Assembly: GCA_041674745.1 (NCBI GenBank)
Contig: JBAYVD010000001.1
Span: 62,001 to 126,000 of the forward strand
Reading direction: 5' to 3'
From: UBA2040 sp041674745
GTDB lineage: Bacteria; Bacteroidota; Bacteroidia; Flavobacteriales_D; Crocinitomicaceae
DNA: 64,000 nucleotides
The position numbers and the translations under genes were made by a program. The notes under the pieces were generated by a model. The model worked only from the letters and a program-made list of their open reading frames with translations, was not told the DNA's origin and searched no databases. The stretch's first letter is position 1, and the number at the start of each line of letters is the position of its first letter. Positions 52,327 through 61,611 of the stretch are shown piece after piece.

Positions 52327-55155
52327 CTATTCCCCAACCAATTCCAACCGATATTCTTTCCCTTTTTCCGTTGCCGGTATGCCATCAATCAACCATTTCG
52401 GTGCAGGAGCATTCAGCAAATAATAGTCGAAAAATTGACGCATTCGGATACTCAAATCAATGCGGTTGGCATTTTTCATTAGGTTGTGATCGTCGCCATT
52501 GTAATTGAGCAACCAACAAGGTTTGCCCAAACGTTTCATGCCCGTAAACAATTCAATTCCTTGGTACCAGGGAACGGCGCCGTCTTCATCGTTGTGCATA
52601 ATCAGCAACGGCGTTTTCACTTTAGGCAAATGAAAGAGTGGGGAATTTTCCACGTACAATTCTGGGGCTTCCCATATTGTTTTTCCAATTCTACTTTGTG
52701 TATGTTCGTACTGAAATTGTCGGTTATACCCGCTTCCCCAACGAATACCGCCATACGCGCTAAACATATTGGAAACAGGCGCTCCAGCCATCGCAGCTTT
52801 GTAGCGAGTGGTCATCGTCACCATTTGTGCGGTTTGGTATCCACCCCAACTTTGCCCTTGCAAGCCCATTCTGGTTGAGTCGATGTTGGTGTATTTTTTC
52901 AAGGCAGCGTCCGTTGAACCCATTATACAATTGTAAGCCGATTTCCCTGGATGACCTTCTTTGTAGCGAATGTCTGGAATCAAAACGACATAACCAGCCG
53001 AAGCATATTCCGTCGGGAAAATTATAGAAGCCGTTGGTTTTGGCGCATAATGGTTGTGGATGTTATCGGTGTACAATTCATAATAATACACCAACAGAGG
53101 ATACGATTTAGAAGCATCGAAATCTTCTGGTTTGTACAACAAGGCTTGTAAATTTTGTCCATCGTAACTTTTGTAATCGATGAGCTCCACTGTTGCCCAA
53201 TTGTATTCGCTTTGTTGTGGATTGGTGTTGCTGATGCGTTTGGCATTTTTGAAATTTTTGTCCAAAACGGAAACATCTGCGTAGTCTTGCAAATTGCTTT
53301 TTCGCAGTAGAACGGTCTCTTTGTTTTCGCTACGCACAATGGAAGTCAACGCATGCGGTGATTGGTACAAATTGATCAAATCGTTGTGGTTGCCATGGTC
53401 AATCCATTGGTAAATCGCCTGGTCTTTGGTTTTTTTGTTTTGGGCCGTCAAATAGCTATTTTCTGCAGAAATGTATACACTATCTCGGTTCCATTGGCGC
53501 AAATTGAATTCTATTTTTTCGAGATACCCTTCCCCATTGGTGATGGAGGTGAGTTTTTTATCGTCGAAAGAGTATTTCCAAATGTCGAATTCAGATTGCA
53601 TAAAAACCTGGTTTTCGCCTCTTTTCCAACCCAACAACCCAAGTGCGTAAGGTGTGTAAGGCATTCCGTTTACATCCTCTTGCCAGTTCATTTTTTTGGC
53701 ACCGCAGGTTAAACAAGTGCTTGTTTTTGTAGACAAATCGACCGCAAAATGTTGTCGCAGATTGTCGTCAAAATAGGTATAGTATTTTCCAGAAGGAGAA
53801 AGTTCACCGCCCATGGAAACGCCTTTTCTCAAAAGTTCAATGGATCCATCGATGAGTGAAACACGGTAGTGATCTTCTTGATTCGGATACGTCCAATTGT
53901 AAGTGCCTTGGTACGGATCAACGTTGGTGAGGAGCAAATAGTCGCCTTCCAAATGTGCGCTTGGTCGAGCAGACAAACTATCGTTCCCAACGGCAATCAA
54001 TTCAAAATTGTCGAGATGCAAGACTTGCAATTTGGTTATGGCTTGGTCCTTTTTCAATTCTTTCAATTGTTGCGGCTGCAAGCGTTGATCTTGGTAATGC
54101 CACAGATCCAATTTGGCTTTTTCCGTTGGCAACAAACTGTCTTCCGGTTCATCTTTGGCCAAGTCGTCAACACCTAGAAAAAGATATTTTTCATTGTCGG
54201 TAAAAATGAAATCTTGTTGGTCGCTGACCATTTGGTTGGAGTCAACGGTGATGTTGGAACTGTCAAGCGCAATGTAGTTTTTGCGGTCTTTTAAATCGTA
54301 CAATTGAAACTTGCTATTTTTCACCTTTGTAGTATCGTTGGAAGCGAGGTACGCCAGAAATTTATCGCTTTTGCTCACCGTAAAATTGGTGATGGAAGAG
54401 TGCGTGGTATCAATTTGAAACGATTCTTTTTTCGCAAAATCATAGACGAATAAACGGAATTGTTCTGCTTTGTCTACTTTTTTCTGTTGTTTGTAGAGGA
54501 AAAATTCCCCGTTGGGTGAAAATTTAAATTCGGAAACATCTTTGAATTCAAGTTTTGTATCGGTAGCTGGTTGATACAAATACACCAAGTTTCCATCGGA
54601 CGTAATTTTCACTTCTTTTTCTTTCGGCGTTTCTTTTTTCTTTTTTTTGAAAAGCGAGAATTTTTTCTTTTTAACGGCTGCTTTTTCTTTCTTTTCTACG
54701 AAATTACTGTCAATGGAATACGCCAACCAATTGGTTTTTTCACTGATGGAAAAGTTCTTTAAAAGGGGGATGGATTTTTGATCTCGGTCACTCAAACGAA
54801 AAATAACCAGTGTATCTTTTGGCCATTTTTTCTTGTCTATTTTTTTTAATTCGCACGTGCGCAGTGTATCAAAACCAGCTGATCGTTTAAAAGCAAAAAA
54901 GTCGCTTTCTTTTGAAAATTGTGCGTCTTTGGCGCGAAAAAAAGAATCCAATGTGCTGCTTTCATTGTCATACAAGTATAAATAGCCATCACCACGATGC
55001 GGTGTTATTTCATAAGAAATGTAACGACCATTATCAGAAACTATTGAATTTTTTAACGATTTCCAATCGTTGTAAACCGTATGATCCAGTGTTTTTTTCT
55101 GTGCGAAACTTGTGAATCCAATTAAAACGAGAACAAATGCAATACAGCTTTTCAT
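52327..55155 (-). CDS. S9 family prolyl-oligopeptidase-type serine peptidase
   Basis: 942 residues with a signal peptide (about 1-18, ending TSFAQ). The N-terminal two thirds is a WD40/DPP-like beta-propeller with repeats such as YISYEITPHRGDGYLYLYDN and LSPSGKYYTYFDD. It contains a long Lys-rich insert (about 165-200). The C-terminal hydrolase domain (about 690-940) has VLIPDIRYKEGHPG, nucleophile GQSWGGYQT (Ser near 769), the Asp in MHNDEDGAVPW and the His in NGDDHNLM, a full triad. Likely periplasmic, cleaving after specific residues in short peptides, like DPP4/7-type enzymes; specificity not assigned. Confidence 0.9.
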   Translation of the reverse strand: MKSCIAFVLVLIGFTSFAQKKTLDHTVYNDWKSLKNSIVSDNGRYISYEITPHRGDGYLYLYDNESSTLDSFFRAKDAQFSKESDFFAFKRSAGFDTLRTCELKKIDKKKWPKDTLVIFRLSDRDQKSIPLLKNFSISEKTNWLAYSIDSNFVEKKEKAAVKKKKFSLFKKKKKETPKEKEVKITSDGNLVYLYQPATDTKLEFKDVSEFKFSPNGEFFLYKQQKKVDKAEQFRLFVYDFAKKESFQIDTTHSSITNFTVSKSDKFLAYLASNDTTKVKNSKFQLYDLKDRKNYIALDSSNITVDSNQMVSDQQDFIFTDNEKYLFLGVDDLAKDEPEDSLLPTEKAKLDLWHYQDQRLQPQQLKELKKDQAITKLQVLHLDNFELIAVGNDSLSARPSAHLEGDYLLLTNVDPYQGTYNWTYPNQEDHYRVSLIDGSIELLRKGVSMGGELSPSGKYYTYFDDNLRQHFAVDLSTKTSTCLTCGAKKMNWQEDVNGMPYTPYALGLLGWKRGENQVFMQSEFDIWKYSFDDKKLTSITNGEGYLEKIEFNLRQWNRDSVYISAENSYLTAQNKKTKDQAIYQWIDHGNHNDLINLYQSPHALTSIVRSENKETVLLRKSNLQDYADVSVLDKNFKNAKRISNTNPQQSEYNWATVELIDYKSYDGQNLQALLYKPEDFDASKSYPLLVYYYELYTDNIHNHYAPKPTASIIFPTEYASAGYVVLIPDIRYKEGHPGKSAYNCIMGSTDAALKKYTNIDSTRMGLQGQSWGGYQTAQMVTMTTRYKAAMAGAPVSNMFSAYGGIRWGSGYNRQFQYEHTQSRIGKTIWEAPELYVENSPLFHLPKVKTPLLIMHNDEDGAVPWYQGIELFTGMKRLGKPCWLLNYNGDDHNLMKNANRIDLSIRMRQFFDYYLLNAPAPKWLIDGIPATEKGKEYRLELVGE

Positions 55156-55224
55156 GAGTTGAATTTAGAAAAGCCAAATTACCATTTTTCTCGCAGACTC
55201 AAACGCCTGGGGTTGAAAACGAAT

Positions 55225-57279
55225 TTATTCCGTTGTTAAATTGATGTATTGAAACGGACGATATTTCTCAACATTCGAAGGGTCACCAGCATACTCTGGA
55301 CCTTGAACGAGTGTTGTTACGACGACGATATTTACGCGGTCTTTTATTTCGGGTTTCGCATCGAAGTAGGCTTGCATGTTGTTTACAGCATCTTCCGCAC
55401 GTTTTACCGTAAGCAAATCATTGGTTTTAAACGTTTTCGTTGGTACTTTAGAGGCAGATGAATAGACGTTGATGGTAATTTTCTTACGACCGGCTGTTAG
55501 TTGACTGTTAATTGTTTCCAAGAAATCATGCAGATCACCTTCTTCAGTGGACAATTTTGTTTTATTGAAATCGAAGAATTCTTTCAAAGTCAAATCTTCA
55601 AAGTTGTCGACCAAAGCATTTCTGGCCATATTTAAAACCAAATTCCGTGTAACGGTCAAGTGTATAGAATCGCAAGATGTTTTGAACGAATCGGTTTTTA
55701 AGGTAAGGCTATCGGTTATATTTTGGTAATTGATTTGGTAGTTTTTACAAGGCTCCAATCCGGTGATAAAAAATCCATCTCTTGGCCGTGGGTAGATAAC
55801 GCGATCCAAATCCACATCACAATCCAAACATTTTACGTTCACCATCACCACCAAATTATCCTCCAGTGGTTTTCCATCTTCGGAAGTAAAGAATCCTTTC
55901 AGCACGGATATATTCTGTCTTCCAAAAGATTCATTGTAGATTTCATAAATATCTTTGTCACCGTTGCCATTTTTACGATAAGAAGTCATGTAGCCCTTCA
56001 AGCCATCGATGGTTGTTGTATAAAAGATGTCGTCACTTGTCGAATTGAATGGATAGCCCAAATTTTTGCCTTCCGACCATGTTTTGTCCGCTTGTAATTC
56101 TGAACGCATGATATCAAAGCCACCGATACTTTTTTCACCGTTGGTGGAATAATGCAAAGTTTTGTTGTCAGCACTAATAAACGGTGCGTCTTCATCATAT
56201 GGTGAATTGATATTTGGCCCCATATTGATCGGTCCAGACCATTTATTTTCCCCTAAATTTTCACAATAATAAATGTCACGCCCACCAAATCCGCCGGGTC
56301 TATTGGAAACAAAATAAATTCGTTTTAGGTCATTGCTCATCATGCAATGGGTTTCCCAATATTCGGTATTCACACCGTCGATAGTAAGAAACTGAATATC
56401 TGAAAACCGCGCTGAATAAAAGTCGGCGTAGTAAATGTCACCGCCTCCAGTAGAGTCCAAGTAAAGATAAATTTTTCTTTCATCCGAACTCACTGCTGAC
56501 GTTGCTTCGTTTCGATTGGGCTCACAGAAATCTAAACGAATGGGTTCTGACCATTCTTGATCGAAATCTTGGTAACTTACATAAATATCCTCGGTGTACA
56601 TATTCAACAATGGGTCTTTGAATTCCTCCGAAATTTTTTTGTACCAAGGTCTGCGCGAAGTGAAATAAAGCGCAGAACCATCCAATGAAACAACTGGCGA
56701 ATATTCAGGATATTGTGTGTTGATAGCTGGTCCAATGTTTTTCAAAAATACATTGACAGGATTCTTCATTTGCACTCTTGCTTCAGCACATTGAATTAAA
56801 TGCAATTGAGCTCTGGGCACCAAATCGGATTCTTTGTTGGAATACTTTAAGAATTTATTGAAATATTCCTCTGCTTTGTCTATATTTTCATTTTGGTGAT
56901 AGCATTGCCCCATGTAAAAGTAAGCGTCATAAGGGCACCCATTGTCATTGGTAGAAAACATGTCAAATTTCTTATGAACGTGTTTTACGGCTTTTTCGAG
57001 GTGAGGCAAAGCTTCCGCAAAGTCTTCCGACAAGAGGATGGTGGAGTATCCTTTTCGGTAATTATAATTGGAACTCTCAGAATTTAGTTCAAGTAATTTG
57101 TCAGCTACGAGATCCGCGCGGTAAAAATAACCGTCCATTAAAAAGTTGGAATTCATGGCTACCAAATCTTTTTCGGATGCGGTTTTTATTAATTCCCGAA
57201 CCTCATCTTCACTCAATTGAGCAAAAACAGCACTATTCAGCAGTAGTATTGAAAAGGCAAGAAAGCTGCGGATTTTCAT
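55225..57279 (-). CDS. TPR/PD40 exported protein with diverged OmpA-like C-terminus
   Basis: 684 residues with a signal peptide (about 1-20). Helical TPR-like region (about 25-165: YFYMGQCYHQNENIDKAEEY) precedes PD40/TolB-like propeller blades (about 185-430: YSPVVSLDGSALYFTSRRP, SSDERKIYLYLDSTGGGDIY, NDLKRIYFVSNRPGGFGGRD, SADNKTLHYSTNG). A carboxypeptidase-regulatory-like segment (about 455-530) follows. The last 120 residues (FFDFNKTKLS ... ITINVYSSASKVP) resemble OmpA domains in strand pattern but lack the canonical LSxxRA and Arg motifs. The architecture is close to PorE-like peptidoglycan-associated T9SS components, but the binding residues are unclear, so only a family-level call is made. 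Confidence 0.75.
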   Translation of the reverse strand: MKIRSFLAFSILLLNSAVFAQLSEDEVRELIKTASEKDLVAMNSNFLMDGYFYRADLVADKLLELNSESSNYNYRKGYSTILLSEDFAEALPHLEKAVKHVHKKFDMFSTNDNGCPYDAYFYMGQCYHQNENIDKAEEYFNKFLKYSNKESDLVPRAQLHLIQCAEARVQMKNPVNVFLKNIGPAINTQYPEYSPVVSLDGSALYFTSRRPWYKKISEEFKDPLLNMYTEDIYVSYQDFDQEWSEPIRLDFCEPNRNEATSAVSSDERKIYLYLDSTGGGDIYYADFYSARFSDIQFLTIDGVNTEYWETHCMMSNDLKRIYFVSNRPGGFGGRDIYYCENLGENKWSGPINMGPNINSPYDEDAPFISADNKTLHYSTNGEKSIGGFDIMRSELQADKTWSEGKNLGYPFNSTSDDIFYTTTIDGLKGYMTSYRKNGNGDKDIYEIYNESFGRQNISVLKGFFTSEDGKPLEDNLVVMVNVKCLDCDVDLDRVIYPRPRDGFFITGLEPCKNYQINYQNITDSLTLKTDSFKTSCDSIHLTVTRNLVLNMARNALVDNFEDLTLKEFFDFNKTKLSTEEGDLHDFLETINSQLTAGRKKITINVYSSASKVPTKTFKTNDLLTVKRAEDAVNNMQAYFDAKPEIKDRVNIVVVTTLVQGPEYAGDPSNVEKYRPFQYINLTTE

Positions 57280-57619
57280 AAAAAATTATATTATCACCAA
57301 ATTTATTTCAAAAATTTACTAAAAATAGTGACTCTTGTACAATAAGTAATGAAAAAAGTGAATTTAAGTTTTTGTTTCTTTCAATATCGGATGAGAATCG
57401 GAGATTTGAATAGGGTATTTTTTGAAATCAAAAATCTTGTACTGGTTTAATTTTTTCTTTTAGATTGTTTGCATTGATAGTCAAAAAGCGGTCTATTTTT
57501 CAAAAAAGATTTCCCAATACTTGATAAATCGGTCTAAAAAAATCTTAGTCAAACTAAAACCGATACTTAAAGGTCAGAAAAACATTAATTTTGCTTTTTT
57601 ACGATTAACTATATCCACC
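57280..57619. other. 340-bp divergent intergenic region
   Basis: Lies between the PD40 gene and the beta-helix T9SS gene. Besides the minus-strand box at 57298-57305 it holds a perfect plus-strand TAATTTTG at 57586-57593, 26 bp before the ATG at 57620. Nothing else is seen. The 33 codons before that ATG are open but encode a basic, unlikely leader. Confidence 0.5.
57298..57305 (-). promoter_or_regulatory. Candidate -7 box for the TPR/PD40 gene
   Basis: On the minus strand TAAATTTG matches TAnnTTTG exactly, 18 bp before the ATG at 57279. The -33 region is weak. Confidence 0.4.
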
Positions 57620-60019
57620 ATGATTCGATTATTGCTTTTATTCTTGATAGCGTTGTTTTTTACATTCAAAACGAGGGCTGCAATTTGGTATGTAAATTTG
57701 AATGCTACCGGAGCGAATTCCGGCACATCTTGGGTAAATGCTTTTGCGGATCTTCAAAATGCTATTAGTGCGTCCAACTTTGGTGATGAGATATGGGTTG
57801 CGGCTGGTACGTACAAACCGACCACTACAACTACAAGGTCCATTTCGTTTTTGATTAAAAATGGCACAAAAGTGTACGGTGGATTTAATGGAACAGAAAC
57901 ACAAGAAAGTCAAAGAAATAGTGTTTTGAATGGCACCATTTTAAGTGGAGAAATTGGAACCGGATCCACGAGTGATAATACGTACAACGTCGTTTATTTT
58001 TCAAATGTTGGAATTCAAACAGAAATAGATGGATTTACAATTTTGGCGGGTTATACGAGCGCGGGTTCAGGCGCAGGAATTCGCTCAGCGAATTCTAGCC
58101 CGACTGTTGGTCATTGTAGAATTGTTGGTAATTACGCGGACATTGGCGGTGGACTTTCTCACGGAAGTTCAGGTAATATTACCATACACAATTGTGTTTT
58201 TGAAGGAAATATTTCTGCAACTCAAGGCGGAGCAATTAACCTGTATGTTGGAACAAACAATACCATTACGAATTGTTCAATTATTTCAAATCAAAGCAAT
58301 GGGATTGGAGGAATTCTTTGTGTTGCTTCTTCGTCATCGGCAGCGCTGACTGTAAGCAATACTGTGATGGCAAATAACACATCAAATAGCAGCGGTATTT
58401 ATTTCAATTCGGGCAGTTTAGTAACTCTTAATAACTGTTTGATTGTAGGAAATTTTTCTACAACAACTGGAATTATTAGAACCGAAACGGCAAGTAGTTC
58501 AAAGGCTAACAAAATAGTCAATTGTACTATAGCTCATAATAATCAAGGTATATCATCCGGTTCGGCCAACACAAGTGTTGCTTTGAATAATGAAAGTTCG
58601 ATTGAGAATTCTATTATTTACGGGAATAACTCGTTATCCCAAGTTCTTGGAACCGGGGTTAGCATGAGCAATTGTATTATGCAATCCGGAACGAGCAGCG
58701 CCTCCGGAACAAATGTCCTATCCACTAATCCGAATTTTATCGCTCCAGCTTCTTTTAACGTTGCTCCTTTTGACACGATCGGTTACGACTATCGTTTGAA
58801 AGCCATTTCACCCGGAATAAACTTCGGTTTAAACGCCAGCGTAATTGGTGCCACGGATTTGGATGGAAATTCACGAATTCAAAACACTACGGTTGATCTA
58901 GGTGCTTTTGAATCCAACTTCTGTACTTCGTCATTAACTTTATCACCCGCTGCACCCTATACAATATGCAACGGATCACCAATAACTTTGTCCGTGGCAG
59001 GAGCGGTAGATTATATGTGGTCAAGCGGTTCTACCAATTCATCCATTAACGTTACTTCCGCCGGAAATTATTCGGTTGTTTTTGAGGACACAGCTGGTTG
59101 TCGAGGGGCATTGCAGGCAATCGTTACAAGCAGTGCAAATCCGTCTCCAAATATTGTGTTTTCAGGAGGAAGTTTAAATGCAGGAACGTTTGCAAGCTAT
59201 CAGTGGTTCTTCAATGGTTCACCGATTTTGGGGGCAACAGGAAGTTCACATGTTCCGTTGGAAGGTTACGGTGTGTATTCAATAGATGTTTACAATACAG
59301 GTGGTTGCTTCGGAACTGATACGTATTGTTTTTCTCCCGCTGCCTTAAACACAACTGGTCCTACTAGTTTTTGTTTTGGTGAGTCGGTAACATTGAATGT
59401 TTCTGGCGGAACGGCGTATGTTTGGTCGAATGGAGAGTTGGATTCTTCCATCACGGTTTCAACGGCGGGCACCTACACTGTAACGGTCCAAAATGCTACT
59501 GCAGGTTGTTCTGTCGTTTTACAGCAAGCAGTATCTGTCATAGCGCTTCCAACACCCACAATCACGTATTCAGGTGGATTGTTGGGGACAGGATCTTTTA
59601 CAACCTACCAATGGAGTTTTAACGGAGTTCCTATTTCTGGTTTAAATTCTCAGAACATTGCACCAACAAATGGGAATGGACAATATACGGTTACGGTCAC
59701 AAATTCATCTAATTGTGAAGGAATGTCTAGTGTTTATAATTATAGCAACCTCCAATTGGATGAATTATCCAGTGAATTGATTTCAATTTATCCGAATCCA
59801 TTGTCTGGAAATGGTTACTTAAAATTCACTTCTGATCAGCTTATTCTAGAGAATTTGACAATTTCATTGTACGATGGGTTGGGGTCGAATAACCTGAAAA
59901 TTTCAACGACTGGTTTACCGGAAAGTATTGCTTTACCCGATTTGAAACCAGGAATTTATTTTCTAAATATCGAAGCGGAAGGGCAACAGTTGAAAAGTTG
60001 GAAAATAACAATTCTTTAG
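57620..60019 (+). CDS. Secreted right-handed beta-helix protein with Ig-like repeats and T9SS sorting domain
   Basis: 799 residues from the ATG at 57620, where a signal peptide begins (MIRLLLLFLIALFFTFKTRA); an open frame from 57521 is rejected. Residues about 20-60 (WYVNLNATGANSGTSWVNAF, DEIWVAAGTY) are the usual start of Bacteroidota parallel beta-helix surface proteins. Helix coils continue to about 400 (IHNCVFEGNIS, ITNCSIISNQS, LNNCLIVGNFS). Two Ig/PKD-like segments follow, with repeated FSGGSLNAGTFASYQWFFNG and YSGGLLGTGSFTTYQWSFNG. The C-terminus has ISIYPNPLSGNGYLKF and GIYFLNIEAEGQ, a type A sorting signal. Possible polysaccharide-binding surface protein; no catalytic residues identified. 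Confidence 0.85.
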   Translation: MIRLLLLFLIALFFTFKTRAAIWYVNLNATGANSGTSWVNAFADLQNAISASNFGDEIWVAAGTYKPTTTTTRSISFLIKNGTKVYGGFNGTETQESQRNSVLNGTILSGEIGTGSTSDNTYNVVYFSNVGIQTEIDGFTILAGYTSAGSGAGIRSANSSPTVGHCRIVGNYADIGGGLSHGSSGNITIHNCVFEGNISATQGGAINLYVGTNNTITNCSIISNQSNGIGGILCVASSSSAALTVSNTVMANNTSNSSGIYFNSGSLVTLNNCLIVGNFSTTTGIIRTETASSSKANKIVNCTIAHNNQGISSGSANTSVALNNESSIENSIIYGNNSLSQVLGTGVSMSNCIMQSGTSSASGTNVLSTNPNFIAPASFNVAPFDTIGYDYRLKAISPGINFGLNASVIGATDLDGNSRIQNTTVDLGAFESNFCTSSLTLSPAAPYTICNGSPITLSVAGAVDYMWSSGSTNSSINVTSAGNYSVVFEDTAGCRGALQAIVTSSANPSPNIVFSGGSLNAGTFASYQWFFNGSPILGATGSSHVPLEGYGVYSIDVYNTGGCFGTDTYCFSPAALNTTGPTSFCFGESVTLNVSGGTAYVWSNGELDSSITVSTAGTYTVTVQNATAGCSVVLQQAVSVIALPTPTITYSGGLLGTGSFTTYQWSFNGVPISGLNSQNIAPTNGNGQYTVTVTNSSNCEGMSSVYNYSNLQLDELSSELISIYPNPLSGNGYLKFTSDQLILENLTISLYDGLGSNNLKISTTGLPESIALPDLKPGIYFLNIEAEGQQLKSWKITIL

Positions 60020-60029
60020 GCTTTTACAG

Positions 60030-61160
60030 TTATTCGGCACTTTCAAATAGTTCGGAGGCCATGTAATCAGCCATTAACCAGCCATCATTTTCTAATAAAA
60101 TCGTCTCGTTTGTAGCACGCAGCCATCCTTTCTTTTCGAATTGAGCCACCTGATTAGTGAAATTTTTCGATAAAGGCAAAATGGCCGTCAAATCATTTAA
60201 TTGCACACCCCATTTCGTACGAAGGCCGGTTAGAATAACTTCATTAAAGCGCATCACAGGAGTTAAGTATTCTGTTTCAAAATAGGGTTTGCCGGCGAGA
60301 AGCAATTGCATGTATTGCGGATTGTTTGCCACGTTGAATCTGCGGTTGACACCGTCAAAACTGTGAGCGGATGGACCAATACCCATATATTTATTTCCTT
60401 TCCAATAGGCTGAATTGTGGCGGGATTCATTTCCGGGAAGACAAAAGTTGGAAATTTCATATTGTTCATACCCGGCATTGCGAAGCGTTTCTACCAAGAG
60501 CAAAAACTGGTCGGATTGTTGGTCTTCATCTGATGGAACAAGGCTCCCTTCTTTTACTTTTTTTTCCAGCGCGGTTTTCTTTTCTACCGTTAAACAGTAG
60601 GCCGAAACATGCGGTACTCCGAAATCAATGACGGTTTGAATGTGGTTGATCCAAGTAGTTTTGCTCAAATCGGGCAAACCGTAGATAAGGTCGACAGAAA
60701 TGTTATCGAACCCCTCCGCTTGTGCTAATTGCACACATGTTTTCGCTTCTTCTGCCGAATGCGCTCGATTCATCCAAAGTAAATCCTCTTCCCGAAAGGA
60801 TTGTAGCCCAATGCTTAATCGATTGATGCCTAATTTCTTCCAAGCAGAAAGGGAATCTATCGATATATCATCCGGATTCGCCTCCAAGGTAATTTCGGCG
60901 GTGGGTGAAACGATGTGATTTTCTTGGAGAACAGTAAAGAGATTTGCCAATTCTTGGTGAGTGAGTAAACTCGGTGTTCCTCCTCCGAAATAAATTGTTT
61001 CCACCAAATCTTTTTGAAATTCAGGCGCACGCAATTCAATTTCTTTTGACAAGGATTCTAGCATTTTTTCACGATACGATTCAAACGTTGTAGAAAAATG
61101 GAAATCACAATAAGTACATTTTTGTTTACAAAAAGGAATGTGTAGATAAATGCCTGCCAT
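60030..61160 (-). CDS. hemW: Radical SAM heme chaperone HemW
   Basis: 376 residues, the HemW length. The N-terminus GIYLHIPFCKQKCTYCDFHF contains the CxxxCxxC [4Fe-4S]-binding motif, and IYFGGGTPSLL, LEANPDDIS and GINRLSIGLQSF are family hallmarks. HemW delivers heme to respiratory enzymes and was formerly annotated as an oxygen-independent coproporphyrinogen III oxidase-like protein; the present length and lack of an HemN N-terminal extension favour HemW. Convergent with the beta-helix gene (10 bp apart) and divergent from the coiled-coil gene. Confidence 0.9.
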   Translation of the reverse strand: MAGIYLHIPFCKQKCTYCDFHFSTTFESYREKMLESLSKEIELRAPEFQKDLVETIYFGGGTPSLLTHQELANLFTVLQENHIVSPTAEITLEANPDDISIDSLSAWKKLGINRLSIGLQSFREEDLLWMNRAHSAEEAKTCVQLAQAEGFDNISVDLIYGLPDLSKTTWINHIQTVIDFGVPHVSAYCLTVEKKTALEKKVKEGSLVPSDEDQQSDQFLLLVETLRNAGYEQYEISNFCLPGNESRHNSAYWKGNKYMGIGPSAHSFDGVNRRFNVANNPQYMQLLLAGKPYFETEYLTPVMRFNEVILTGLRTKWGVQLNDLTAILPLSKNFTNQVAQFEKKGWLRATNETILLENDGWLMADYMASELFESAE

Positions 61161-61241
61161 GTTGCAATATTACAAACAACCCAACGAAAAGGTAAAAAAG
61201 ATTTTGTCAGAATTAAAAATTGTCTAACTTGCAACTACTTA

Positions 61242-61607
61242 ATGGGCAGTAAAATGGAAGAATTTTACAAAAACAAGGATGACCTAAACAAAAAATTGGA
61301 GCAATTTATTGAAACCTTGAATGCCATATTGCCCAAATATTCCAAACTGCTAAAAAAGGCCAACATAACCCAAGAAGAGGTTCATGAATTAGGTGAAATA
61401 GAACATTTTCTAATCGAAATCAACGCAAAAATTTCCGAGATTAAAAGTATGTTGGAGCACGATTTGTTTGGTCATTCCATCGACCAATATTATCAGATTA
61501 AAGCAAAAGCGTTGGCCGGCGATATTCAAGCTAAATTAAAATTAGAAACACTTCGGGATGCCTTCAACGAATCACTGAAGGGGGATACTTTGTTGAACTG
61601 GAATTAA
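61242..61607 (+). CDS. Small coiled-coil protein of unknown function
   Basis: 121 residues from 61242, or 117 from the in-frame ATG at 61254. Nearly all helical, rich in Lys, Glu and Leu (MEEFYKNKDDLNKKLEQFIE, KYSKLLKKANITQEEVHELG), with heptad-like spacing and no signal peptide or membrane span. No family recognised. It lies 4 bp upstream of the GTG start of the large sensor, so they are very likely translated from one transcript, suggesting a role linked to that signalling protein. Confidence 0.6.
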   Translation: MGSKMEEFYKNKDDLNKKLEQFIETLNAILPKYSKLLKKANITQEEVHELGEIEHFLIEINAKISEIKSMLEHDLFGHSIDQYYQIKAKALAGDIQAKLKLETLRDAFNESLKGDTLLNWN

Positions 61608-61611
61608 TTTT

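Noticed and set aside
57521..57619. Upstream start extending the beta-helix T9SS protein by 33 residues
   Set aside because: The extension is basic and would precede the signal peptide that begins at 57620; a TAnnTTTG box also lies within it.
60030..61160. Oxygen-independent coproporphyrinogen III oxidase (HemN)
   Set aside because: Length and N-terminal motif arrangement match HemW; HemN has a longer N-terminal segment and additional conserved residues.
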